Below are positions 46,243 through 55,800 of a DNA stretch of 64,000 bases, piece after piece. Numbering within the stretch: the stretch's first letter is position 1; every line of letters begins with the position of its first letter. The notes below the pieces were generated by a model. The model was not told the DNA's origin. It made no database searches and saw only the letters and a program-made list of their open reading frames with translations. Both the position numbers and the translations under genes were made by a program. The DNA is from Novosphingobium aureum (GTDB lineage: Bacteria > Pseudomonadota > Alphaproteobacteria > Sphingomonadales > Sphingomonadaceae). The stretch lies in the NCBI RefSeq assembly GCF_015865035.1, contig NZ_JADZGI010000001.1, positions 1,984,001-2,048,000 on the forward strand, in the 5' to 3' direction.

Positions 46243-48735
46243 ATGTTCCCGATCTTGTCAATCCGTAGCCATGCCCGTTCCAGATACCGCCTCCTTGCAA
46301 CTTGCGCGGTTACTGCCACGCTTGCTTTTGCAATCTCTCAAGCCGCGAATGCGCAGGCGGTCTCGCAAGGCGAACAGGACAGGCCTTCCGAAAACCCGAC
46401 GTCTGTCGGCACCGGGGCTGCCGACAGCGGGGAGATCTTCGTGACCGCAAGACGCCGCACCGAGACGGTACAGGACGTTCCGATCGCGATTTCAGTCGTC
46501 GGGGGCGAGCACATCGACAACACCGGTTCGTTCAATGTCGGGCGTCTGCAGCAATTGACCCCGACCTTGCAGTATTACAGCACGAACCCGCGCAATACCG
46601 CCGTGAACATCCGTGGTGTCGGCGTACCCTTCGGCCTTACCAATGACGGTATAGAGCAGGGCGTGGGCATCTACGTCGACGATGTCTACTTTGCGCGCGT
46701 CGCCTCGGCGACGTTCGATTTCCTCGACGTCGAGAGGATTGAGGTGCTGCGCGGGCCGCAAGGTACGCTCTATGGCAAGAACACAACGGCGGGCGCGATC
46801 AACATCGCGACGCGCCAGCCGACGTTCGACTTCGAGGGAAGGGCGGAGATCTCGGTCGGCAACCTCGGCTTCCGGCAGGCGAAGGCGGCCGTTTCCGGGC
46901 CGCTCTCCGAAACGGTCGCAGCGCGCATCGCCCTGTCTTCGACCGGTCGGCGCGGGACCTTGTGGAACACGACCAGCCAGCGCTGGATCAACGAGCAGGA
47001 CAACCTTGGCCTGCGAGCACAGGTCCTCTGGCAACCGAATGACAACCTTTCGGTCACGCTCGCTGGCGACTATTCGCAGCAGGACCCGGAGTGCTGCGGC
47101 ACTGTCTTTGTGCGCACAGGCAGAACCCAGCGCGCACTTAACCGGCAATACGAGGCGCTCGCCAATGCGCAGGGCTATGCGCCGCCGAGCACCGACGCCT
47201 TCGACCGACTGACCGATCTGGACGCATCGCTGAACGCGGGCAACAAGGTCGGCGGGGCGTCGCTCAAGGCTGCCTGGGAAACCGGCATAGGTACACTGAC
47301 CTCGGTCAGCGCCTGGCGCTTCTGGGACTGGAAACCCGAGAACGACCGAGACTTCACCGGCCTTGCCATCACTACTCTTTCGCAGAACCCGTCTCAGCAG
47401 GACCAGTACACGCAGGAACTGCGGCTTTCGGGCGGGGAGGGGGCGCTTGGCTATACGCTGGGGGCGTTCTTCTTCCAGCAGAGCGTCGACACGCAAGGGA
47501 GCCAGCAGCAAGGCCCGGCCGCGAGTGCGTGGCTGATCAATCCCTCCAATCCGCTAAACTCGGACCCGAGCGTTCTCGACGGCCTGACTGCGACAAATAC
47601 CATCGGGCTCGATAACACCAGTGCCGCGCTCTACGGACAGGTCAGCTGGCAGCCCTTCGCTGGACTGACGCTGCGCCCGGGCGTCCGGCTCAACTACGAT
47701 AGCAAGGACGGTGACTATGCCTCGGTCGTGACCAACGGGGCAGGTCAGCTTGTCACCTACCAGAGCACCGATCCCCGCATTGTCGCGCAGCGCGCGGTGC
47801 TCGCGCCGCAGGCCTTCACCGTCGACTACAAGGACTGGAACTTCAGCTACGATCTCACTGCGAGCTACGAGGTCTCGGGCGAGGTGCTCGCCTATGCGAC
47901 TTATGCGCATACCTTCAAGTCGGGAGGCGTGAACCTGAACGGGGTGCCCTCCGATGGCGACGGGCGGCCCATCCTGGAGGCCGCAACGGTCGCTCCGGAG
48001 ACGGTCAACCATTACGAGATCGGCATGAAGGCACGCTTCTGGGATCGCCGCGCGACCCTTAACCTGTCCGCGTTCCGCACCGATATTTCCAACTATCAGG
48101 CGCTCGTCACGAACGGCAGCCTGGGTGTTCTGCGTGGCTATCTCGCCAATGCCGGACAAGTGCGTACACAAGGGCTGGAGGCGGACCTTTCGATCCGGCC
48201 AAGCCTACGCTTCAATGCCTATGTCAACGCGGCCTGGACCGACGCGACCTACCGCAGCTTCACCGATGCACCGTGCCCTCCCGAGCTTTCGGGTGGAGCC
48301 TCCCTCCAGGATGGACAAGTGCCCGATGCCCCGGGAACCCCGGCCGGGATCAGTCCTGCCAACTGCGACATTTCGGGTGCCCGCCTACCGGGTGTTTCGA
48401 AGCTCGCGCTCGCGTACGGGGCCGAAGGAAATCTGCCGATCACACTGCTCGGTGAGGTGGGCGCTGTCTATCTCGGTGTTGACGGCAGCTACCGTTCACG
48501 CTTCTCGAGCAATCCCACACCTTCGGCATATACCTGGGTTGATGGCTATGCGCTCACCAACCTTCGTCTCGGTTTTCGAGGTGGAAAGGGGTTCGAAATC
48601 TTTGGATGGGTACGCAATCTGTTCGACACGCAGTATTTCGAGCAGTTGCAGGTCCCAAGCGGCAACACCGGACTGATCGTGGGCACACCGGGCGATCCGC
48701 GCACCTACGGACTTACTCTGAAGCACTTGTTCTGA
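46243..48735 (+). CDS. TonB-dependent receptor, substrate unknown
   Basis: An 830-residue outer-membrane receptor. The signal peptide ends near ANAQA. The TonB-box-like EIFVTARRRTETVQDVPIAISV, plug (IRGVGVPFG, VERIEVLRGPQGTLYGKNTTAGAINIAT) and barrel ending LTLKHLF are all present. The style (long, RRRTETVQDVP) is that of the large sphingomonad receptor family for plant or organosulfur compounds and other organics. It stands next to the RBBP9-like hydrolase and the sulfur cluster, so an organosulfur substrate is possible but unproven. SD AAAGGCAGA lies before the ATG at 46243. Confidence 0.9.
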   Translation: MFPILSIRSHARSRYRLLATCAVTATLAFAISQAANAQAVSQGEQDRPSENPTSVGTGAADSGEIFVTARRRTETVQDVPIAISVVGGEHIDNTGSFNVGRLQQLTPTLQYYSTNPRNTAVNIRGVGVPFGLTNDGIEQGVGIYVDDVYFARVASATFDFLDVERIEVLRGPQGTLYGKNTTAGAINIATRQPTFDFEGRAEISVGNLGFRQAKAAVSGPLSETVAARIALSSTGRRGTLWNTTSQRWINEQDNLGLRAQVLWQPNDNLSVTLAGDYSQQDPECCGTVFVRTGRTQRALNRQYEALANAQGYAPPSTDAFDRLTDLDASLNAGNKVGGASLKAAWETGIGTLTSVSAWRFWDWKPENDRDFTGLAITTLSQNPSQQDQYTQELRLSGGEGALGYTLGAFFFQQSVDTQGSQQQGPAASAWLINPSNPLNSDPSVLDGLTATNTIGLDNTSAALYGQVSWQPFAGLTLRPGVRLNYDSKDGDYASVVTNGAGQLVTYQSTDPRIVAQRAVLAPQAFTVDYKDWNFSYDLTASYEVSGEVLAYATYAHTFKSGGVNLNGVPSDGDGRPILEAATVAPETVNHYEIGMKARFWDRRATLNLSAFRTDISNYQALVTNGSLGVLRGYLANAGQVRTQGLEADLSIRPSLRFNAYVNAAWTDATYRSFTDAPCPPELSGGASLQDGQVPDAPGTPAGISPANCDISGARLPGVSKLALAYGAEGNLPITLLGEVGAVYLGVDGSYRSRFSSNPTPSAYTWVDGYALTNLRLGFRGGKGFEIFGWVRNLFDTQYFEQLQVPSGNTGLIVGTPGDPRTYGLTLKHLF

Positions 48736-49013
48736 CGTCGTATCCTCGGGTCCCGAACTATAACGTGAGGGAGCAGTCGAATGCTTGTGCCGAAAGCGCG
48801 GTTCAGTCGACATTGTGATGCAGCTATGCTCACAAAAATCGGTAAATAGCTGTCTTCATGTGAAGCCTGATTTTCTTCCTGCAAGATTTCGCAAGCAGCG
48901 TCTGGTTCGGGCTTGAGGGCGGTCACAGCGTCAGACTTTCGGACACTCCCTTCCGAGGCCTTGAGGGTTTGGACTAGTGACTGGTCACCACAAGGCTCGA
49001 TCGAACTGCTATT

Positions 49014-49032
49014 AATGCAATTAATTCGCATT
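49014..49032. promoter_or_regulatory. Candidate Fur box 1
   Basis: AATGCAATTAATTCGCATT, a 9-1-9 imperfect palindrome with 7 of 9 pairs matching, lies upstream of a siderophore receptor gene. Alphaproteobacterial Fur sites have TGC...GCA ends of this kind, so iron repression through this site is likely by inference. Confidence 0.55.
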
Positions 49033-49075
49033 ACCGATTGCAATGTGAAGTGCGATAGGTAGGAAGTCCTCCTGA

Positions 49076-49090
49076 TGCGAACGATTCGCA
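49076..49090. promoter_or_regulatory. Candidate Fur box 2 near the translation start
   Basis: TGCGAA-CGA-TTCGCA is a perfect 6-3-6 palindrome with the same TGCGAA/TTCGCA arms expected of a Fur-type site. It lies 24 bases before the preferred GTG start at 49114 and would be inside the gene if the upstream ATG at 49075 were used. Confidence 0.5.
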
Positions 49091-49113
49091 GTAATGCAAC
49101 AGGGGAGATACAC

Positions 49114-51264
49114 GTGCTTTCATTCCGGGCCGCGCTGATCGCGTCGGCGGCCGCTTTCGTTGCCATGCCCGTCGCGGCGCAGGAGGCACCAGACCCCGAT
49201 GCCGGGGCCACGCCAACTAGAGAGACCGCGACAGCGGATGAAATCCTCGTCACCGGCCGCGCACAGCGCCTCTACCGTGTCGAGGAAACGACCGTCGGCA
49301 AGGTCGCGCAGGACCCGATGAACATTCCCCAGGCCCTTCAGGTCATCAATTCGGAGCTCTTCGCCGACCAGGGCGCACGCGATGCGACCGACATCTACCG
49401 CAACATCTCGGGCGTCAGCTTCTTCAGCTATGCGGGCGTCACTTTCCGCGGCTTCCGGCAGGACCAGTCCTTCTACGATGGGCAGCGCGGCAATCCCTTC
49501 ATCGGCTTCTCCGTCCCCCAACTCTTCAACATCGAGCGGGTGGAAGTGCTCAAGGGCCCGGCGGGTCTGTTCTTCGGTCCCGGCTCGCCCGGCGGCATCA
49601 TCAACTACGTCTCCAAGACCCCGTCCGAGGAAACCAGCCTGCGCGCCGTCCTCACCGGCGGCACCTACGACCGGATAGGCCTATCCGCCGAAGCGACAGG
49701 AGCGATCGACCGCGATGGGATCCTCACCTACCGGCTCGGCGGCTTCTACGAATCGATGGATCCCTACCGCCGCAACACCCAGAACAAATCGCGCATCGGC
49801 GATGCGGGTCTCGCCATCCGCACCAACGAGGGCGGCAAGCTGACCCTGCAGGCCACCGTCTACGACAACGAATTGCAGGCCAACCGCCTGCGAGGGGTGC
49901 TCGTCGATGATGACGGCAACTTCCTCACTGACATCCGCTGGAACGCGAATGAGAAGACCGATTTTCTGAACCTGCGCTCCGAAGCTTACCAGGCGCGCTA
50001 CGAGACACGCATCGGCGAGGCGGTGACCTTCAACGCGGGCGCGCGCTACTTCAAGGCGAAGGAGACGCAGCAGTACCACGAGCCGCGCGGGCTCGTGGCC
50101 GACAACCCGGACCTGGTCGTGCGCGAATTCCGCGACCAGATCCGTCCCGTCGACGGGCTCTCGTTCATGGTCAACACGACGGCACGGGTGAATCTGCTGG
50201 GCCTGGAGCACAGCTTCCAGGCCGGGGCCGACTGGTACGACGAAACGAGCGTGCTGCATTCGCGCATCCTGCGCACCGACGTCACCCCGCTCAGCCTCAG
50301 CAATCCGGTATATGGCCTGGGTGCGGGCGATGCGCAGCGCGCCGCGCAGCTTCCCTATACCACCACCGACACACGCACCCGCCGCAAGGGCGCCTACCTC
50401 CAGGACCAGATCAGCCTCACCGACGCTCTGCTGCTCGTGGCGGGCATTCGCTACGATCATTTCGAGGACGAGGTGATCCGCAGCCTTGGCGGCGCGCTGC
50501 AGGACCGTACGCGCTACGCCGACAGCGATGTGACGCTGCGCGGCGGCGCGATCTTCAAGCCCCGCACCGACGTCTCGCTCTACGCCAGCTGGTCACAGAG
50601 CTTCGAGCCGCAGAGCGCGGCGGATCAGAACAGCGATGCCGGCGGCCCCTTCGTGCCCGTTACCGGCAACCAGATCGAAGGCGGCGTGAAGACTCAGCTC
50701 TTCGATGGCCGTCTCCAGGCCAACGCGGCGCTCTACCGGATCGTGCGCCGCAACATCCTGCAGGTCGACCCCACGCTTCCCCCCGTCAGCGGCGTCGACC
50801 AGCTCGCGCCCATCGGCGAGGTCACCAGCAAGGGCTTCGAAATCGACCTCACCACCGACATCACCCCCGACTGGGTGCTGATGGTGAACTACGGCTACAA
50901 CGACACGCGCATCACCGACACGGCCGAGGGCCAGGCGATCACCAACGGCGTGGGCGACCGCTTCGCCAACGCGCCGCGGCACAAGGTGGGCTTCTGGACG
51001 CGCTACCAGGTGCCCGCCATCGCCGCGGCCTTCGCTTTCGGAGGCGAGCATGTCTCACGCCGCATCAGCCTCTCGGGCCAGACTGTGAAGCCCTACACCA
51101 TCTTCGACGCCTCGATCACCAAGAGCCTGGGCTTCGCCGAGCTTCTGCTGCGCGCCGACAACATCTTCGACAAGGTCTATGCGGCCTCGGGCTTCTCCAA
51201 CCGCAGCGGCCATTTCCCCGGATCGCCGCGCACGTTCCTCGCCGAACTGCGCGTGCGGTTCTGA
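49114..51264 (+). CDS. TonB-dependent siderophore receptor
   Basis: A 716-residue outer-membrane receptor of the ferric-siderophore type. The signal peptide ends near PVAAQ. The TonB box region is ATADEILVTGRAQRLYRVEETTVGKV. DPMNIPQALQVINSELFADQGARDATDIYRNISGVSFFSYAG, VEVLKGPAGLFFGPGSPGGIINYVSKTP and the barrel with the C-terminal AELRVRF follow. The PepSY gene downstream and Fur-box-like palindromes upstream fit iron uptake. GTG at 49114 is preferred (SD AGGGGAGA, good signal peptide); the ATG at 49075 is in frame but lacks as good an SD and would precede the palindrome. Confidence 0.92.
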   Translation: MLSFRAALIASAAAFVAMPVAAQEAPDPDAGATPTRETATADEILVTGRAQRLYRVEETTVGKVAQDPMNIPQALQVINSELFADQGARDATDIYRNISGVSFFSYAGVTFRGFRQDQSFYDGQRGNPFIGFSVPQLFNIERVEVLKGPAGLFFGPGSPGGIINYVSKTPSEETSLRAVLTGGTYDRIGLSAEATGAIDRDGILTYRLGGFYESMDPYRRNTQNKSRIGDAGLAIRTNEGGKLTLQATVYDNELQANRLRGVLVDDDGNFLTDIRWNANEKTDFLNLRSEAYQARYETRIGEAVTFNAGARYFKAKETQQYHEPRGLVADNPDLVVREFRDQIRPVDGLSFMVNTTARVNLLGLEHSFQAGADWYDETSVLHSRILRTDVTPLSLSNPVYGLGAGDAQRAAQLPYTTTDTRTRRKGAYLQDQISLTDALLLVAGIRYDHFEDEVIRSLGGALQDRTRYADSDVTLRGGAIFKPRTDVSLYASWSQSFEPQSAADQNSDAGGPFVPVTGNQIEGGVKTQLFDGRLQANAALYRIVRRNILQVDPTLPPVSGVDQLAPIGEVTSKGFEIDLTTDITPDWVLMVNYGYNDTRITDTAEGQAITNGVGDRFANAPRHKVGFWTRYQVPAIAAAFAFGGEHVSRRISLSGQTVKPYTIFDASITKSLGFAELLLRADNIFDKVYAASGFSNRSGHFPGSPRTFLAELRVRF

Positions 51265-51278
51265 GCGCGGCGGCAGGC

Positions 51279-52466
51279 ATGGCAAAGACGCGCAAGCCCA
51301 AGGGGCGTTCGCTGTGGTGGCGGGTCCACAGCTGGGCGGGTTTCAAGCTCTCGATCTTCATGACCTTCGTGCTGGCGACCGGCACGCTTGCGGTCTTTGC
51401 CCACGAGATCGACTGGCTGGTGACGCCCGCCATGCGCGCCACCCCGCACACGGGACCGCGCGCCAGTTGGGGCACGCTGGCGGCAGCTGCGGCCAGGGCG
51501 GTGCCCGAGGGACGCCTGCAGTCGCTCCACGCCCCGATCGACCCCTGGTTCACCGCCGAAGCCTGGGTCGACACCGGCGCGGGTTCACCCCGCAGGGTCT
51601 ATGTCGATCCGTGGAGCGGCGAGGTCACCGGCACACATGGCTGGGCCAACGTGCACCGCTTCCTGCGCCAGATCCACCGGCACCTGATGCTGCCGACGCA
51701 GATCGGCATTCCCATCGTAAGCGCGCTGGCGCTCCTCCTGCTCGCCTCGCTCGTGACCGGCATCGTCACCTACAAGAAGTGGTGGCGCGGCTTCTTCAAG
51801 CGGCCACGAGGCGGGGATGCCCGGCGCCTCAGCGGAGACCTGCACCGCCTTGGCGGCCTGTGGAGCCTGTGGTTCGTCGCCCTCATTTCGCTGACCGGCC
51901 TGTGGTATCTGGTCGAGACGCTCGGTGGCCGCGCGCCTGTTCCCGAACTTGCCCGGACCGAACAGGCGCGCGCGGCACCGACAGGTGCTGCGCTCGACCG
52001 GCTCGTCGCACGGGCCCGGCACCTGCGCCCGGACCTCGACATCCGCGAGATCCGCTTCACACCCCGGCAGGGCGTGATCGTGCTGGGGCAGGGCGCCGCC
52101 TGGCTGGTGCGCGACCGGGCGAACGGGGTTGCGCTCGATCCGGCCGACGGCGCGGTGCTGACGCAGCTGGCGGGCGAGGACCTGGGACTCCATGAACGCA
52201 TCTCGGAGATGGCCGACCCGTTGCATTTCGGAACCTTCGGCGGGCTCTTCACCAAGGTCATCTGGTTCCTCTTCGGCCTGATCCTCACCGGGATGTCGGT
52301 GACCGGGGTCATCATCTACGCCAAGCGCCTCGAAAAGGCGGAGCGAGGCGCGCGCGGGGCCGTCACCATCGCGCGGCAGGGGATGGGGTCCTGGGCCTGG
52401 GTCAGTCTGACGCTGATCCTGCTGGCCCTTGTCCTCACGCCCTTTGCCATCGGCGGGGCCGTCTAA
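51279..52466 (+). CDS. PepSY-associated transmembrane protein
   Basis: A 395-residue inner-membrane protein with PepSY-TM domains. WWRVHSWAGFKLSIFMTFVLATGTLAVFAHEIDWL is the first helix, and HRFLRQIHRHLMLPTQIGIPIVS and DLHRLGGLWSLWFVALISLTGLWYL carry the paired His typical of heme-binding ferric reductase-like members. The C-terminus has two more hydrophobic segments. It follows the siderophore receptor by 14 bases; FpvG/FoxB-type PepSY proteins reduce ferric-siderophore iron in the periplasm, a likely role here by analogy. Confidence 0.85.
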   Translation: MAKTRKPKGRSLWWRVHSWAGFKLSIFMTFVLATGTLAVFAHEIDWLVTPAMRATPHTGPRASWGTLAAAAARAVPEGRLQSLHAPIDPWFTAEAWVDTGAGSPRRVYVDPWSGEVTGTHGWANVHRFLRQIHRHLMLPTQIGIPIVSALALLLLASLVTGIVTYKKWWRGFFKRPRGGDARRLSGDLHRLGGLWSLWFVALISLTGLWYLVETLGGRAPVPELARTEQARAAPTGAALDRLVARARHLRPDLDIREIRFTPRQGVIVLGQGAAWLVRDRANGVALDPADGAVLTQLAGEDLGLHERISEMADPLHFGTFGGLFTKVIWFLFGLILTGMSVTGVIIYAKRLEKAERGARGAVTIARQGMGSWAWVSLTLILLALVLTPFAIGGAV

Positions 52467-52848
52467 GCCAGCGCGCGTCACACACAGGACTGCCGGGATG
52501 TACAAGGCGCTCGGTGGCCAGATGCATGATCGTCTCGCGCGGTGGGGAGATGTCGATACGCTGCCGATCTTGATCGCTGCTGTGCGCTCTACATCGAACG
52601 CAATCTAGTAAATCTCCAACAACCAATCCCGCTGTTACCACCGCGATTGCCCTGCAAGACAACTCAGGGGGACGGTACTTTGGTGTTAGCGGACCATTCA
52701 GGGCGAAATTGCGCCAGATTTCATGGACGCCTCCCATCACCGTGAAATCTGGTATGTCTCTGAATTTACTGGACACCGTGCCCCAACTTTGCGAGCAGTC
52801 GAAATATTGCGGCTACAAGGCGTCGCTATATCTGGGGGCTTTATTTTC
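52467..52848. other. Intergenic region upstream of the autotransporter
   Basis: These 382 bases contain no supported gene. An in-frame extension of the autotransporter opens at 52723 but lacks an SD or signal peptide. The region includes a perfect 10-bp inverted repeat at 52714-52752, close to the likely promoter. Confidence 0.55.
52714..52752. promoter_or_regulatory. Perfect inverted repeat upstream of the autotransporter
   Basis: CCAGATTTCA and TGAAATCTGG are perfectly complementary 10-base arms around 19 bases, ending 96 bases before the ATG at 52849. It could be an operator or a 5' UTR hairpin. No regulator gene is adjacent. Confidence 0.4.
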
Positions 52849-55800
52849 ATGATCGATCGACAGACGGCGCGGGTGCGTCGCTGGTCCTTTGTGCTCGGTT
52901 CGAGCATCGTTGCCATGGCCGCTGCATCGGCAACGCCGGCCTCGGCGCAGTGCAGCCCCGATCCGACGGTAGCCGATAACATCACCGACTGCACCGGCAT
53001 GGATTCCGACGGCCTGCGTGTCACCACGGATGGCAGCACAGTACAGGTCGCCCCCTCAGCCAGCGTTTCCGGCACCAGCAGCGCTGCGATCACCGTAGAT
53101 ATAGCCGCGATCCCCGATACCTACTCTGCCCGGACTGCCACAATCACCGTGGGTGGTAGCGTGGACGGCGGCACGCAGAGCGGGATTTCAGTCCTGTCCG
53201 GATCGGTCGCGGCCAACAACTACGACTTCTACGGCACTCAAGTCGACGTGACGGTTGAAGCGGGCGCGTCGATTACCGGGGCCATCGGCATTAGCGCAGG
53301 CCCTTCGGCGACGAACAACTATGCGCCGGCTCTCGTCAGCATCACCAATGCAGGCGCCATCTCGGGTACGAGCGGCGTCGCTCTGCGGGCGACCAATCCG
53401 GCGCGCGGCGCTTTCGATGTTATCGAAAACCAGCAGGGCGGAACGATCGGCGCAATCGTCGGGACGATCGGCACTCTCAATAATGCAGGCGTGATCGATG
53501 GCGGCGCTCTCAGCGCCATCGATCAGACCACCACCTATAACAACCTTGCCTATCCCAATGGGTGGATCAACAGCGGCACGATCCGTTCCACCTCCACGGC
53601 ATCGACGATCGCCAACCTGTCCACTCCGTTCAATCCACTTACCAACAGCGGTACCATCGCCAATGCTGGAACCGGAGCCGCCATTCAGAGTGAGCGTGGA
53701 CTGGACGTCGTCAATCTCGCCGGAGGGACCATTTCCACCGCTGGAAGCACGGCCATTTCGGCAGGATGGCTGACGCTGACCAACAGTGGCACGATCATCG
53801 GCGATATCGTGACCCAGCCTCCCTACGGCTATTTTAGCTACAGCGTGATCGATTCCACGCAGGGCACGATCGCGGGCAACGTCTCGCTCGGTAGCGGTAA
53901 CGATCTCGTCTACGGTCGCTACGATGGCACGGAGAATCTGGTCACCGGGATCACCGGCACGCTGGACGCCGGCCTTGGCATCAACTCCCTCGTCCTCAAG
54001 ACCGACGCGGATCTGACCATCTCCACCGCGATCGCGCTGCCCGCCGGGTTCCAACGTTTGCAGCTTGCTACCACCGCAGGCACCACACTTACCCTTGCCG
54101 AGGGATTCGTCGCCCCCGGGATGATCGTGACGGATGAAAGCAGCATCGTCGTGAACGAAGCTGCGATCACGACCCTAGGGCAGGCCTTCACCACCGGCGA
54201 CGCCTCAAACCTGACCAACACCGGCTCGATCAATGCGACCGGCGCTGCAAGCTATAGTGCCGTTGGGACGGGGTTCAACAGTCTGCTGACCAACAGCGGT
54301 ACGATCACCTCGGGTGGAGACGGCGTGATTGCACACGGCGACGTCGTCAATTCGGGCACGATCTTGGCCGTCGGAACCGCGGTTTACATGTCCGGCGAAA
54401 CGCTGACCAACAGCGGCACCATCCGCTCGACCAGCGGCGTCGGCGTCGTGCTGAGCGGCAACACATACTACACCGCCACCAACAGCGGCACGATTGAAGG
54501 CGCGACTTATGGTGCGGTGATCGGCTATGTCCTGAACAACAGCGGCACCATTTCCACCAGCGCCACCGGCACCGCAGTGGGCCTCGGAAACTACGGAGTC
54601 CTGAACAATCTTGCGGGCGGGGTGATCGATGGCGGCGCCTGGGCGATCACCGGAAAGGATTCTTACGGGTCGACCAGCACGTACAATGCCAGGGTCTTCA
54701 ATGCCGGCACGATCAACGGGGACGTGACTTTCGTCTCCCCGCGCGACAGCAGCTATTACAGCAACAACAATATTTACGTCGCGCTCACCGGAGGCGTCCT
54801 CAACGGCAACCTGACGCTGGGCATGGGCGATACGCTGGTGACCGACCTGGTCAACACGGGCCAGGGCCAGTTCGCGGGCATCAACGGCACGGTGACCACC
54901 ACCGGCGGTCTGCTGCGCTACCGTGTTTCGGGCGAGGCGAGCACGGCAATCGGCGCCGTCGGCCCCTTCGCCACGACCGGCTACGAACTGGTCGATGGTG
55001 CAAAGCTGACGCTGACCGCAGACGTGCCGCAGACCCTGCCGCTGATCCTTGCCGGCACCGGCACGGTGGATCTGACCGCCGATATCCAGACCACCAACCA
55101 GACCGCCCTCAGAGTGGTTTGGGCGGCGAGGCCCGATAGCTCGACGATCATCAATCCGGACGCGCTGACGATCGTCAACCACGGCACGATTTCGGGGACG
55201 ATCAACGACTACTGGGGCGGCGGCTTCGGGGTCGTCAGCCTCACTACGCAGGACACGCTGCAAAACGAGGGCACAATCAATGCCGCCTTCACGGCGACCA
55301 ACGGCGGAACCTCGTACAATGCCGCCGTCACTTATGGCAGCACGCTGGTCAACAACGGACGGATCACGCTGGACGGCAGCTACGGCGCCTACAACGTCGA
55401 TATCGTTGTGAACACGGGCACGATCGAGCAGACCGGCCCGGGTGCTTCCTACGGCATCTACAACGCCCACAGCGTGACCAACAGCGGTACGATCCGGACC
55501 GCCGACAGCGCGATATCGGGCGGCTATGGCACTAGGGTCATTAATTCCGGTACGATTGCGAGCACCGCAGGAACCGCGATCAGTTCGGTCGGTCAAGTCA
55601 CCAATCTGGCCGGCGGAACGATCTCGGGTGGCGGCGGGATGGCAATCTCCATGAGCGGTGGGTCGGTGGCCAATGCCGGCTCCATCATCGGCGATGTCGA
55701 TTTGGGCTACTGGGGCGGTTTCGGTTACGGCAGTGCCTATTACGCCAATGGCGGGACACTGACGGGCAACCTGACGCTGGGCAGCGGCGATGACCTGTTC

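Larger units (their letters stand above)
48736..49113. other. Intergenic region with iron-type operator candidates
   Basis: These 378 bases lie between two TonB receptor genes. The first 270 show no ORF with support. The last 100 are AT-rich and hold two palindromes (49014-49032 and 49076-49090) that resemble alphaproteobacterial Fur boxes, just before the siderophore receptor start. Confidence 0.6.

Noticed and set aside
52723..52848. Extension of the autotransporter to ATG 52723
   Set aside because: No SD, and it would place 42 residues before a normal signal peptide. The region also overlaps the inverted repeat.
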